A stretch of DNA of 64,000 nt, from positions 98,834,186 to 98,898,185 of the forward strand of contig OY776122.1 in assembly GCA_963675135.1 (NCBI GenBank), written 5' to 3'. Positions 11,344-22,949 of the stretch are shown here, piece by piece. The position numbers and the translations under genes are program-made. Origin of the DNA: Galeopsis tetrahit (lineage: Eukaryota; Streptophyta; Magnoliopsida; Lamiales; Lamiaceae). Position 1 is the stretch's first letter; each line of letters begins with the position of its first letter. The notes under the pieces were generated by a model. The model was not told the origin of the DNA, searched no databases, and saw only the letters and a program-made list of their open reading frames with translations.

Positions 11344-12389
11344 GGGGTTTATTATGCGGCTGGCAGCTGCTCTCCTCCTAATAATCTGTGCTATGGGTAA
11401 GTAATTAACGATTCAATAATTCTTTTATTTGATTTTATGCCCATTCTCTCCTATTTGGATCTTGTCATGCCGTAGGGCCAATAAGCCCAAACCCTTTTTT
11501 GCTCACACTATTTTTACTCATTTCCTATTTTTACAAAAGAGAAACAAATGGAGATTTTAATATATATATTATATAGATTGATAATACATAATATGTACTC
11601 CCTCCGTCCAATTTCATTATTCCCACTTTCCTGTTTTGGTTGTCCAATTTTATTATGCCCATACCTTTTTTGGAAACAATACTATTCATACTACTTATCA
11701 TCACTTATTTACTCACTTTGCCATTCACTTTATTCATAAACAATCATTTATTTACAAATGGACCGCACAATACCCTATCATACCCTCAATTTATGTACTT
11801 TATGAATAAACTAATCAATATTCATTAAAATCCGTGCCCAAAGAAGTGGACATAATAAAATTGGACAGAGGGAGTAATACATTATGCTATTTCACATAAA
11901 ATTCTATATTAACCTCTTTATAAATAAATTGATAAACATGCTTCTTAAAAATTTAAAAAAATGGATGGAGGAAATATCTTTTAAAATATATATGTACTAC
12001 AGAGTTTATTTTTATAAGAATGGATTTGTCCACCCCGCCCGTGCCCTGTACCGGACACCCCACCCCGTTCATAGAATGGGTCCCACATCTTGGTTGAAGT
12101 GGATGTGAGAGATGTATTGATTGTAGGACATGTTAGTTTGTTTGGTGAATGTGATACCACGGAAATTGGAGAGGAAGGGACCACCCTCCTCCTCCTTTCC
12201 AATTTGGATTCTTGACTTGGTCGTGGTTGGCGTTTGCAGATAATTTATTTTTGTGGACATGTTTAAGTTAATACTCGAAATTGAGACAAGTAAGAAAAAT
12301 AAAGGATTTTATAGATATTAATGAGATGGAGTTAATCATCTCTGCAACATTATACTTACTACTCGTATAATAGTAATAATAAGTTGATC
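11344..12389. other. Intergenic between the small gene and KCS1
   Basis: AT-rich DNA holding one Stowaway MITE (11598-11874). The rest (11877-12389) includes the presumed KCS1 3' UTR at its right end. No gene is supported. Confidence 0.6.
11598..11874. mobile_element. Stowaway-type MITE, family A
   Basis: Termini CTCCCTCCGTCCAATTT and AAATTGGACAGAGGGAG with TA on each side (11596-11597, 11875-11876). The interior matches the element at 30880-31205 closely (for example the stretch CTAATCAATATTCATTAAAA), so both belong to one family. Confidence 0.85.
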
Positions 12390-14006
12390 TCATGAAGAGG
12401 TAGTAGTAGTAGTAGGAGTGGGAGTAGGAGTAGGAAGGTCGACGGGGTACTTATGAATACAATCCATCCATGGATTATCTGCAGCAGGAATTGGGATTTC
12501 CCTCAAGGCTTTCCAGACGGCACTGTTACACTTGAAACCTGAGCCGAATGCAATCTGCCAGACCCTGTTTCCTGTGGAAACGCGGCCCTTTGCTTCGGTG
12601 TAGGCCAATTCGTACCACAAGGAGCTGCTGGAGGTGTTGCCAAAGCGGTGCAGAGTCATCCTTGAGGGCTCCATGTGCCACTCGGTGAGTTGCAGGTTGT
12701 TCTGTATTGCATCAAGAACCGCCCTGCCTCCTGCGTGTATGCAGAAGTGCTCGAACGCCAGCTTGAAGTCCGGTATGTAGGGCCTCACTTTGGCCCCCAC
12801 CAGCTTCCGCTTTATCAACGTGATTAGGAACGTGAGCTGCTCCGACAAGGGCAGAACCAGCGGCCCCAAGGTCGTTATATTGGTCTTCAATGAGTCACCA
12901 GCCACCGCCATGAGTTCGCGCGCTAATGAGACTCCCACTTTACCCTTATCGTCTTCTCTCTGGTACACGCAGTTGTAGCTGTTGTCGTCGGCCCCTTTGT
13001 GGGTCCGAACCGTGTGCACCAGCTCGTACTTTGAGCGCCCCCTGTCACGGCCCCTGTTGGACAAAAGTATGGCCGCTCCCCCCATGCGGAAGATGCAGTT
13101 GCACAGCAGCATTGAACGGTCGTTGCCGAAATACCAATTGAGTGTTATGTTTTCCGTACTCACCACCACTGCGTACGAGTTGGGATTCGCCTGCAGAAGG
13201 TGTTTTGCGAGGTCCACGGATATGAGGCCAGCACTGCACCCCATTCCGCCCAGATTGAAGCTCTTGATGTCAGTTCTGAGCTTGTAATGGTTGACGATCA
13301 TGGCAGAGAGGGACGGGGTCGGGTTGAATAGGCTGCAGTTGACGATCAGAATTCCGATGTCCTCAGGCTTCACGCCTGTCTTGGCGAAGAGAGAATCCAA
13401 GGCGCCGAACATCACTTGTTCGGCCTCCAACCGGGCTTCTTTCATGGACAGGTTGGGCGGGTCGGAGGTGATGCCCCTGGCGAAGTAGGTCTCGTCGCCC
13501 AGCCCTGAACGGTAGGATATTTTCTTCTGGAAGTTGACAGACTCGGCTTCAAAATGGCCGCATTCTTGGGACATCTTGACAAAGGAATCTACCGAGAGTT
13601 TGCTCTCATCGTGGGGCTTGTAGCAGGCGAAATCGACGAGGTAGATGGGGCTGGGGCGCTTGGCCCAGTAGATGGCCAGGAAGAAGACCAGGAGAGTAGA
13701 GGCAATGAGGAGGGTGGCAGTGTCCACCAGAATTAGGGCTTGAGTCGTGGAGAAGAGGGTGAAGGCCAGGCCCGTGAGTTGGGCTACGAAGAGAGGGAGC
13801 ACGAGGAGGAAAAACAGCAAAGTGGCGGGATTGCACGAATAGCCATAGCCTAATTTCACATATTTGAGCTTCACGGATTGCAGAAAATCGGGGAGTCTGC
13901 GACGGATTTTGATGACGATGGAGGAAGAGTCCTTGAAGGCCACCTCCGCCAGAAGCCTCTCCTCCTTCATCTCAATTGAATCATCATCTGATCTCGATCT
14001 CGACAT
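12390..14006 (-). CDS. KCS1: 3-ketoacyl-CoA synthase, KCS1 type
   Basis: Intronless gene of 538 aa. The enzyme condenses malonyl-CoA with long-chain acyl-CoA in the endoplasmic reticulum membrane, the first and specificity-setting step of very-long-chain fatty acid elongation for waxes, cutin-associated lipids and sphingolipids. Two N-terminal membrane segments (about 62-86 and 91-113) precede the FAE1/KCS thiolase-fold domain. The catalytic Cys is C257 in NLGGMGCSAG. The family histidines include H420 and H424 in FEHFCIHAGG, and H453 with N457 lie in HRFGN. The N-terminal words IRRRLPDFLQSVKLKYVKLG and the variant SMLLCNCIFRMGG (most family members have IPNC) match Arabidopsis KCS1. The C-terminus adds a short Pro/Thr repeat (525-538). 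The start is the first ATG in frame. All catalytic residues are present, so it should be functional. Confidence 0.92.
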   Translation of the reverse strand: MSRSRSDDDSIEMKEERLLAEVAFKDSSSIVIKIRRRLPDFLQSVKLKYVKLGYGYSCNPATLLFFLLVLPLFVAQLTGLAFTLFSTTQALILVDTATLLIASTLLVFFLAIYWAKRPSPIYLVDFACYKPHDESKLSVDSFVKMSQECGHFEAESVNFQKKISYRSGLGDETYFARGITSDPPNLSMKEARLEAEQVMFGALDSLFAKTGVKPEDIGILIVNCSLFNPTPSLSAMIVNHYKLRTDIKSFNLGGMGCSAGLISVDLAKHLLQANPNSYAVVVSTENITLNWYFGNDRSMLLCNCIFRMGGAAILLSNRGRDRGRSKYELVHTVRTHKGADDNSYNCVYQREDDKGKVGVSLARELMAVAGDSLKTNITTLGPLVLPLSEQLTFLITLIKRKLVGAKVRPYIPDFKLAFEHFCIHAGGRAVLDAIQNNLQLTEWHMEPSRMTLHRFGNTSSSSLWYELAYTEAKGRVSTGNRVWQIAFGSGFKCNSAVWKALREIPIPAADNPWMDCIHKYPVDLPTPTPTPTTTTTSS

Positions 14007-14180
14007 GGCAAACTGCTTTCTTTCTTTGATGATGAGTTATTAAACAAGTACAAGTACAAGAGAAGAAAAGAGAAGAGAAGAGTGGTTTGGTTTGATCAAC
14101 TAAACTAGCCAAAGAGAAACTTATTCGGTTAGTTGGGATTTGATGAGAATTTTTTTAAAAATGGATGGATTGAAGATGAT

Positions 14181-14207
14181 GAAGAGAGAGAGAGGGATAT
14201 ATAATAT
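14181..14207 (-). promoter_or_regulatory. TATA box and pyrimidine patch of KCS1
   Basis: Read on the minus strand, ATATTATATATC (14207-14196) is followed by a CT-repeat patch (14195-14181), about 175-200 bp before the KCS1 ATG. A TATA box with a downstream Y-patch is a usual plant core promoter layout. Assignment rests on position and sequence only. Confidence 0.5.
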
Positions 14208-15636
14208 GGATCATTACATTAAATGGGTGAAGAAATGGTCTGTGTACAGACAGATAGCTCAACAACCTGAACCAGAGTGAATGGGAAAACTGTTGAGGAA
14301 GTGGTTGGTTGTCAAATTAAATACATTTCACATAAATTAAAACTGAAGAAAAGAAAAGAATTGAAATGGCAAGTGGCAAGATGTCGTATGAGCTAGCTAG
14401 TCTAAAATTTCAAACCAAATTGTATTGGTGATGAATTGCGTGTGGGGTTATTGACCATATTTCGTTAAACAACAATCACCAGCATTACCATTAACATTTT
14501 AAAAAAATAAAAAATAATACTTTGATTACACACCAATGCTAGCTAATTTTTCATTTTCTAATTGCATTAAATTTCCATGACCCTACCCAACATATTGACA
14601 GCCGTATGCACTTTTTTTCTTGATAAAAGACAACCAATGCACTTTTGCACAGCGCAACAAAATTAATGCGGAGAGGGAATTATGCCTAATAACGAGGCAT
14701 GCTTCAGTTGACCCGACCCTATTCATTCAATATTCCCACGTTCAATTTGTTTCTTAAAAAAATACTCCGTAGTAAACAATTACTCCTAATTTGATCTCAT
14801 TCTGATCTACACTTCATTTCAAATACCCTTTTATCCATCCACATGACTTGGCAATTTCTATATGATCGAATGATAATTGTTCTTGATGGGGTGAGATTGA
14901 TCCCCAAAATTAGTACCGAGACGTTAAATAGAAAATATAATAATTTTCAGGGTTTGACATTTAAGCCAAATCCCCAACTCCTAACATCCATCAGATTTTA
15001 AAAATTTATTGAGTCCCCACTCCCTCCCTCATGCATCCCTTTCCTTCATTATTATACGCACTGTATTCCGCCCAAAACATAAACCTGTTTAATTTGCAGC
15101 ACGGCATCTTAATACTATTTTTTATGAATTGGAAAAGATTTGAAAATAGGAAACTTGGTTATTGAGATAATCATCCAGATTTGTCTTTGCCGCTGCCTAT
15201 TAATTTGCGGTGCACGAAATTGACTTGATAGGTTTTGCCAGTTTTCAGACCATCAAGAAAACCCCCACTTTTTGTGGAGAGTGATTGGGGGTGTTTGGCC
15301 AAACATATTTATTTACAACACCTTAATTTCAAAATTATTCACTGCCTACGTCACTTAAGTTGGCTAAATACAAATACACCATCAACTAGTACTCTTATTT
15401 TTACACGATACCATTTACAAACTAGCAATTTTCTTTTCCCAATCTCAAATGCTATCTAAGTAAAGAATTTGCAAAAACTACCTAGCTGCTATGGGAGGAG
15501 CAATCTTCTGATCATATTTCATCCAAATAAAAAACATCTCAATGTTCCTCAGCTGCATATGCAAAACAAGAAAGAAAGAAAACTAGATGTCACAATGTAT
15601 CCAAAATCCAATCACACTTGCACGGTAGGACACACT
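14208..15636. other. Intergenic: KCS1 upstream region and CIPK9 3' flank
   Basis: AT-rich DNA with no supported gene or recognisable transposon. The part nearest 14.2-14.5 kb is the presumed KCS1 promoter. The part nearest 15.5-15.6 kb is the presumed CIPK9-like 3' UTR. Confidence 0.55.
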
Positions 15637-18600
15637 TCACCTCGTTTTCTGATCATCATATGCTTCAGAAGTCCACACAATATCTTTTAGCCCCGATGAG
15701 AATGTTTTGTAAAACTGCCACACAATTACAAAAGATATAAGCTAAATTAATTTACCTGACCATTGAAATAATTACCACACGTAAGATAAGGCAAGGTGAT
15801 TAAGAGATGAATTCCGGCATGCCTTGTGGAACTCAAGGGTATCGCCACCAGTTTTACGTAGCTCCACCATGTGCAATGAAGGTGCCACCTCAAAAACCTA
15901 ACATCAACACAATTTACCAATATTGTGTTTCATCCAACTATTTTTTTTAGCACTCAACATCACACAAAATGTATACTACACCTCTGTAGCTACAGAAAGT
16001 TGACCTTTTCTTCCCGTTCTGTCACCTTGCAATTTCATCTGCAATGGTTATGGTGATAAAAGAATTAAGTTCAAAACTGACACACGTTGAATATCATCAC
16101 TCTTATTAGACATGGACATATAACATCATCCTTGTGCGACACTGAACAATCAACAGAGTATGATAATACCTTATAATTTTTTTTCTCAACATTAAAACCC
16201 ATAGGTTTAGCAGCTTCCTCAATTTTTGAAATAATCTCTTTTGCAGGACACTTGGATGTAAAACTTGTTTCTCTCTTTACAAGATCCTGTCACATGGGCT
16301 GATATTCATAATTACTTGAAATTTTACTTTTACTTAAAACAAAACATGCATCCTACCAAATGGAGGAAAAGAAAGCATCGCTGAACCGATATACCATTTG
16401 CTTGTCGAATAGATTTTCGAGACTGAAACCTTGAGATCTAGAAATAAGCTCAAAGGCGTTCATGGATGCTGGTTTCTCTTTCGTTTCTGTAACAAGATGT
16501 TCCTGCGAAAAAACAGTAGTTGGCTCAATCAAAACTCAGTTATGTGTGTGCAGTAGCAGTCTTAACTGAATCAGGATTAAATTTATTTAGACAACTTACC
16601 TCAGAGTTATTGAAGACAGCATGAACATCATCAAGACTTACATCCTCTTCCTGCTCAAACTGAGGTGGCTGGTAATCTTTTCTGAACCAATCATTTTCTA
16701 GAATCTCAGGAATTGTTATTCGCTGCAAAACAAAACATAATTATACCTTAAGAACTCCAAAAATCTACTTAAACATGCATAACGGAATGTGTGCAAGATA
16801 CAAAAAATAACAATTTAGTAACACGAAAAGAACAGATTACTAAACAAACAAACAAAATGTAACAAGGAACAACAGTTCATAATTGAATGGAAACTGACTT
16901 CTATAGTTTCATGTAAAGGGATGTGTCATAAGATACCAAAAAAAAAAAAAAGGAAAAAAGAAAAAACAGACTAAAAATAAAATAACAAGGAACAATAGCT
17001 CATAATTGAATGGGAAATTGACTTGTAAATATGAAAAATAGAGGTGTTTAAGAGATCACAGTTAGTGGATTCGGATCAAGAATTCGCTTAATCAGCATTT
17101 CTGCAGTGGACGAAAACCATGGGGGAAATGAAAAATCCGCCTTCAGAATCTGGAAAAGTAACAACTAGTCATTTAGCATTCAAACTGCAATTCATAATCA
17201 CAATTCACAAAGCAAGAGAGATGCACAAGAAACATACTTTCCTATATATAGCCACGAGGTTGGGTTCATCGAAAGGCAAGTATCCAGCCATCAGAACAAA
17301 GAGAATAACCCCGCAAGACCATACATCTGATGAAGTACCATTGTAGCCTTTATCAGTGAGTACCTGATTGGAAAATGATGACTGAAATGCTTTATACATA
17401 AAACAGAATTTGGGGCTTCTTTACTCCATTAACTAACCATAAGAGGGTACCTCAGGTGCTACATAATTTGGAGTGCCACATGCTGTGTGAAGCAGCCCAT
17501 CTTCCTATAGAAAAAACATCATAAGATTTTCAGTTTTCACCTTTTCTTTTGACCCCAAAAGACACTAACTCTATGGAGGACATTCGATTAAGTGTTCGCT
17601 CTACAAATAACTGTATGATGAATAAAAATCTCAAACACAATTGAATTCTATGAAAAACTATTAAGTTTGAAAAGAAAAAAAAAAAGACAACATTTTTAAA
17701 GAGGAAGTGTTGATGTTGGATAAATTAACTGTACTTTTAAACATAGGCATCAAAGTGTCCATAATTAAATGACAGAAGTTGCACACAATTTACCCGGAGT
17801 TGCTTCGAAAATGCACTCAATCCAAAATCTGAGACTTTAAGAATGCCATGGGAATCCAGCAACAGATTCTCGGGCTGCAAAGTTTACATAGAGTTGTAAG
17901 AAATCTACATTGATAAAGAAACTGATATTTCATACAAAAGCAATTGGGTAAAGTAATGCGATAAGTGATAGGTCTGCTTCAACCTTCAAATCTCTGTGAT
18001 ATACACCTCTACTGTGGCAATAGTCCACAGCATTGATGAGCTGCTGAAAGTATCTCCTAGCAATATCTTCTTCAAGTTTTCCATATTTAACCTATATATA
18101 GATAAAGGGAAAAGGCATGATTTTTTTCAACAAGTGCATGGCCCTGGGACAATCAAAGCATGGTTTGAAATGCTTAATTCACAGCATTATATCTCAGTTT
18201 TATTGATAATGACAACTTACGATTTTGTCAAAGAGTTCGCCTCCATCAACATATTCGAGAACAATATAGATCTTGGTTCTGCTTGCCATAACCTATTAAT
18301 AATGAACCAAAATGATGAATTGATACAAGTTGGGATATCTAAATAATGTACGTAGAATTTTAAGCACATAAGAAGATGATGAAATTATCTGCATTTTTTC
18401 TTCTCAATTGATGAAATGAGTTAAGTAAATATCATAGAGAAGATAGCTTTCACCATACTCATTATGAGAAACCAATTAAAAATTAGACGTTTCACCAAAA
18501 TTCTTTAAAGAAAAGAGGGAATTCATCACCTCCAATAAATTTAAGACATTTGGATGTTTAATCATCTTCATAGTAGAAATCTCTCTTTTAATCTGCAAAA

Positions 18601-18928
18601 TTCAGGAAACTCATCAATCAACTCTTATCTGTACAAGAATCACTCAAGTATAGTTTTGTAATCAATCAGCGCAGAAAAGGAAAAAAGTAATCTAAAAAAT
18701 GAAAAACGGGAATATATATATGTACCGAGAGAATTGGCTTGCCTGTTCAACCATGTTGCGATGGAGGACTTGATGACGGTCGATGATTTTAATGGCGACA
18801 CATTCACCGGTTTGGGCGTTTCTCGCAAATTTAACCTTGGCGAAACTACCTTCTCCCAATGTCTTACCCATCTCATAATTCCCCACCCGCATTATCTTCC
18901 GACCCGCCCCCGACCCCTCAATGCTCAT
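15637..18928 (-). CDS. CIPK9: CBL-interacting protein kinase, CIPK9-like (SnRK3)
   Basis: Fourteen exons on the minus strand: 18743-18928, 18530-18592, 18221-18292, 17984-18091, 17794-17874, 17451-17504, 17238-17363, 17060-17149, 16600-16722, 16395-16502, 16170-16286, 15982-16038, 15823-15897, 15637-15714. They give 445 aa and every intron is phase 0. The kinase has a GEGSFAKVKF loop (25-34), K47, HRDLK with D141, DFG with D159, the activation segment HTACGTPNYVAPE, and then the NAF motif (MNAFELI, 315-321) and a C-terminal PPI region. CIPKs are Ser/Thr kinases activated by calcium-bound CBL proteins; CIPK9 acts in potassium nutrition. VGNYEMGKTLGEGSFAKVKF and FDEPNL favour CIPK9 over CIPK23 or CIPK3. 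Introns 1 and 13 use GC donors (EQ/IK and HK/FY junctions). The start is the ATG at 18928; the in-frame codon at 18964 is TTG. Confidence 0.9.
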
Positions 18929-19875
18929 TTTTTCTGATGATGCAATAATAATATTAAACCCCAATTCAGATTTTCATCAACAAAACAAATGCGAAAAGAT
19001 GATCTCTCTTCCTCACATTCACTGTTTTTTTCCCTTCTTTTTTTCTTAATAAAGAAGCTACACAGAGGTCAAAGTTTTTTCTATTTCCGTTATTTATTTG
19101 AATCTTATTTTTTAGGAAAATAATTGTAAAGTAAATATGGTTTCAGAATGGCCATGGCTAACCAAATCCCTGATTTTAATACACACTCCATGACTTTAAT
19201 TATTATACATAGATTTTTTTTAAAAAAATTAATACTAACATCTTAATTTTAGACAATTATAATTCAATTTAAAAAAAATACAAAAAAAAAAAAAAAAACA
19301 TTTTCCACTAATGAAGAAATGCGGTTTTGGTACATTTAATTTCAATTTTTATGCAATTTCGTTAGTTTTTATTAAAATTGAAATTTATGTAAAAAATTAA
19401 AAATAAATTATTTTATATAGGATGGCTATAGTTAGTTGAGTTGTGTTGAGGGTTTATTTAACCGGAATTACTATCGTAATAAACACGCGTACGGTATCTT
19501 TCATCAATAAATACTGACGGGCGACGGCTGATATCCACAAAATAAGGAGTTTTCTGGGTCTTTTCGAAAAGCCCTCGTCCTTCTCGGCCTACTCTTAAGA
19601 TATCCACAGAACTCTCAACTATTTACAAAATTGATGGTTTTAATTGCAATTAGTACTTTTATTATTAGTAAAAAAACAAAGAAAAAGAATTAACTTCCCG
19701 TTGCTAACTATTGTTTCATTGTTAATTATGGTTTATTTCTTGTCCATCAATTGTTTCATTGTTTGTATGGTTTATTTCTTCTCCATTAATCGATGTGTTG
19801 TAGGGTTTGATGAGAATGAGGGTCGTGGGTTCAAAATTGTGTACAATCGAGAGCCGGGTTGAAGGGCGGTCCAAT

Positions 19876-20041
19876 GAATTTAGCAGACCAAGGTGAAGTC
19901 GAGGCCCGGAATAAATTGCTAAGCCCAATTAGAGTTGAATATTAATTAGAATATATTATTGAATTTAGCAGACCAAGGTGAAATCGAAAATAAATTGCTA
20001 AGCCCAGTTAGGATTGAATATTAATTAGAAAATATTATTGG
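19876..20041. repeat. 85-bp tandem duplication
   Basis: GAATTTAGCAGACCAAGGTG starts at 19876 and again at 19961. The two copies continue in parallel to TTAATTAGAATATATTATTG and its near twin, with a short deletion (about 4 bp) and a few substitutions in the second copy. Confidence 0.8.
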
Positions 20042-20059
20042 ATTAATTAGTTTTATTGG

Positions 20060-20960
20060 ACATAAGTATTTTATAGAGGTAAGAAGAGAGTACAACCATA
20101 GGCATAAGGAATGCGTTGAATCAAAAAACAATCTTCTATGATATTCCATACTAATATGACATAATGGTGTCACATTTCGAAGAGGCTTCCCTCTATATTT
20201 TCGCCACTGATCACATCCGCAATGAATGATAGAATGTCAGGGACCTCTTATGCTCAGGATAATTTCATAAAGTAAAGACGAATATAAAAACAATAAGTGT
20301 AGAGGAGACATCTTCCCGACCTCCTCTACTCTGACCTAATTCGATTATTTTATTCAAGGATAACTTTTTGTCCCTCCTCTGGCGTGTCAGAGGAGAGAAG
20401 ATTGATCTATGAACTCATATCTTTCGATTAGCTAAGATGTGTCATTATCATACTATGACGTGATATATTCAACTACAAACTCTAGAGGAGAAAGGTCATT
20501 CACAACCTTCATAAATAAAAGGTATAAACCCCCTTCCCTATCTACGGTAAGAAGGTAACCCTAATTCTTGAAATGACTATTTTATCCCCAAGTGAGTAAG
20601 GTATTTAAGATTCCCAATTTTACTTTCTGGAGTTTTAAGTCATTATTATTACTCCATTACTCTCTCTAAAAAAATTCTACTCTTTCATATTATCTCCTTA
20701 TTATTCATAAGAATTGGACCGACTTAGCGTCGGAGGGCCGTCGACGGAGCCCTCTTTGGCCCGATTTTCTGTGCAGGTCAATCAATCCGAAGATCGAGAT
20801 GTCTGAGGTCCGTCTCTCAACTACGAACGGGACTTGGTCACATCACATACATTCGGTAAAAGAGATAAGATTCAGGTTCCGATCAAAACATGAAAATCAG
20901 CTCCATGCCCTACTTTTGATTTCGTCTAAAATCTTCGATTCCTTCCAACAAGTATTCTAA
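20060..20960. mobile_element. LTR-like remnant (possible solo LTR)
   Basis: The phrase ACCGACTTAGCGTCGGAGGG followed by GTGCAGGTC near 20718-20788 is of a kind common near the 3' end of plant LTRs. Upstream are a TATTTAAG-like promoter word (20599) and the short stem pair GTAGAGGAG / CTCCTCTAC (about 20297-20330). No coding region, matching second LTR or target duplication was found, so limits are approximate and the assignment is weak. Confidence 0.3.
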
Positions 20961-21271
20961 AAAAATATATTATTTCTCCATTCCCAAAAAACACAAACAA
21001 TGCATATCCAAATTCCAATTGCAAAAATAATGCATTTTTTCTAGGTGAGTATTCCCAAGTCTAGGAGAATATGGTCCTTGATTTGATTATGAATTGGTAC
21101 ACAAACATTTAACCATTTATAACACTCATACCAAATATTTACCGTTGTCTTATATTCAAGGAATAGATGGGATGATGTTTCCACCGGGACAGAGAGGGCA
21201 CTTCATCTCCTCGATTGCCCGAATGATCTTTCTCCGGAACATGTTAGATTTAGTCGATAGTTTAACGTGAA

Positions 21272-22047
21272 TTAGGCGTCAGCATCGATAGTCTTCCAAG
21301 GTCTCACTCGATAAGCATATTTTGGACTGGTTTCTATCAAGCTCTGGATTAATACCAGATTCCCTCCCATCATCTTAAGATTCGTTTTACCATCACATTC
21401 TCCCTGCGTCTCCTCCCCGTGTTCGTCCCAACTGAAGTCCCTCTTAAGATATCCAGTGTAACAACTCATGAGCCAATTTTCTCTTATTCTGTGGTTTGTA
21501 ATTGTATGTCATCTTGGGTCTCAAAATCCCTGCTCCGCTACTCCAGGTCCATTGTTACCATTTGTCCCACATGTTTTCTTCCAAACTACTTCCACATACA
21601 AGGCCTTCACTGTTATGCTTCCTTTATTAATCGGGTATCTAACCTGAAATGCGTTTTTTTGGTTACTGGTTCTCGCCTAAAACGAGGAACGAATGATCTT
21701 AGTTTGTAGCTTCCAATCCAAATGTTATTTAGATCCACGAGTAGTTGTTTTTCGTCTGGGCCTTTTGCAAATCTTACAAAATTGAATTTTTTTCCTCTAT
21801 CTATTCTGTTTGGGGAGTATACATCTTTCAAATCCCCCACTCCCCTGAAGAGATTAGAAAGGGTTTCCACTCCACAATCTTCGAGGAAATATTTGTAGAA
21901 GAAAGTGGTGACGTCCCCTTCCAATGATCCAGAAGTCTCCTTGCGATTGTGTATTGACCTCTTCCAATAATTGGTGTCTCCATCGTTAACCTTACTACCA
22001 CTAGACCTAAGGTACCTAAGATGACTAGGGGTATTATGCTGCCTCAC
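21272..22047 (-). pseudogene. LINE ORF1 fragment of the RRM type
   Basis: The minus-strand frame 22047-21613 contains an RRM-like fold typical of another class of plant LINE ORF1 proteins: FFYKYFLEDCGVETLSNLF, then KFNFVRFAKG and IWIGSYKLR. A second frame, 21469-21272, continues the family with YLKRDFSW and KMMGGNLVLIQSL. The frames do not connect and neither is complete, so this is a decayed fragment of a LINE family different from the one at 297-3724. No ORF2 sequence is attached. Confidence 0.6.
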
Positions 22048-22682
22048 CGGAAAAAGCTCGGAAATAAAAAAAAATCCAGTCAGAATCTACCTCTCGCTCT
22101 CCTCACCACTCTCCACTCATTTTTTTTAAACAAATACTATAATTAGTTTAAGGCAAAATCAACTGTCAGGCGTGCAAAACCAGAATAATCTCAATTTTCA
22201 AAAGAATTGCGCCAAAGTTTGGTAATAAATAATTGCAGAGCATTACGAAAATACAAATACTATCTTCAAATTAGAGGCCATGAGAGAGATGCATACAATA
22301 ATAGTAATAGTATTCATCGATCCAGTCGGTCTATATATATCCTAATTAATGTACAAATAGTATGTGCAAGAAACAAGCAAGTTGTCAGCTAAAACTATGG
22401 TACACCCATTTAATAATAAAATGGAGGAATCATAAACCAAGATGCATGCAATCATACTACGGAAGTTGTTTATTAGCAAACGATTACTCTGATGAAAAGC
22501 TGGCAGCCTAATGGAAGCCAAACCACAACTATATAATAATATACTATAGTTAAGATTATTAAGTTGAATATAATACAGTATATATTAAAGTAGGGTTTTG
22601 TCGATTATATATTTCATCTCCTTTTCCCCCCAGTCGGAATCTCATGAATTGCTGCTTAATTCATAACATTTAGGCTAGGTTG

Positions 22683-22949
22683 ATGGGAGATGTTTTAGAG
22701 AGGAGATGGTGCAGTGAGAGGAATCGGATAGTGAATGGGTGGACGGGGTACTCGTTGACGTTGAGCTTGGTAGGCGGGTCAATTTTGAGTTGGTGGGAGT
22801 TGAAGTATCATCACCATCACCAGCACCAGTGGATGGTCCCTTTGGGTCTCATCCTCTTTCTCACACCACTCTTCGTTTGCTTTTCCGCCGCCATCTCCCA
22901 TACCTCCTCCACTCACCTGCACGACCTGGAGGCTAGGCAACGGACATGA
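22683..22949 (+). CDS. Small protein with two predicted membrane segments (88 aa)
   Basis: I do not recognise a named family. The protein starts MGDVLERRWCSERNRIVNGW and has two hydrophobic stretches: GYSLTLSLVGGSILSWW (about 22-38) and WMVPLGLILFLTPLFVCFS (about 50-68). A His-rich linker (HHHHQHQ) separates them and the tail is polar. Frequent Trp, the clean two-helix layout and a plausible promoter (TATATATTTC near 22606 followed by a pyrimidine patch) support a real gene. The start is the ATG at 22683; the preceding in-frame codon is TTG. It lies tail-to-tail with the palmitoyltransferase gene. A chance ORF is possible. Confidence 0.5.
   Translation: MGDVLERRWCSERNRIVNGWTGYSLTLSLVGGSILSWWELKYHHHHQHQWMVPLGLILFLTPLFVCFSAAISHTSSTHLHDLEARQRT

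Larger units (their letters stand above)
18929..21271. other. Intergenic upstream of CIPK9: AT-rich DNA and repeat remnants
   Basis: The CIPK9-like promoter and leader occupy the left few hundred bases. Beyond lie AT-rich DNA, a tandem duplication of about 40 bp at 19709-19790 (ATTGTTTCATTG ... GGTTTATTTCTT), the 85-bp duplication at 19876-20041 and an LTR-like stretch. No gene is supported. Confidence 0.55.

Noticed and set aside
11357..11401. Plus-strand signal-peptide-like exon ending in GTAAGT
   Set aside because: No downstream plus-strand coding exon could be found before KCS1. Kept only as an observation in the findings.
12790..13836. Many open frames opposite or out of frame with KCS1
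   Set aside because: Shadows of the long GC-richer KCS1 coding sequence, without independent support.
18929..18964. Longer N-terminus for the CIPK9-like protein
   Set aside because: The codon at 18964 is TTG. The first ATG at 18928 gives the N-terminus expected for the family. The same reasoning moved the starts of bHLH14 (40807 to 40783) and RopGAP (63514 to 63508).
22683..22949. Assignment to OZI1, an Arabidopsis gene near PAT12 and bHLH14
   Set aside because: Suggested only by synteny. The two-helix, Trp-rich sequence does not match what I recall of that family, so no symbol was given.
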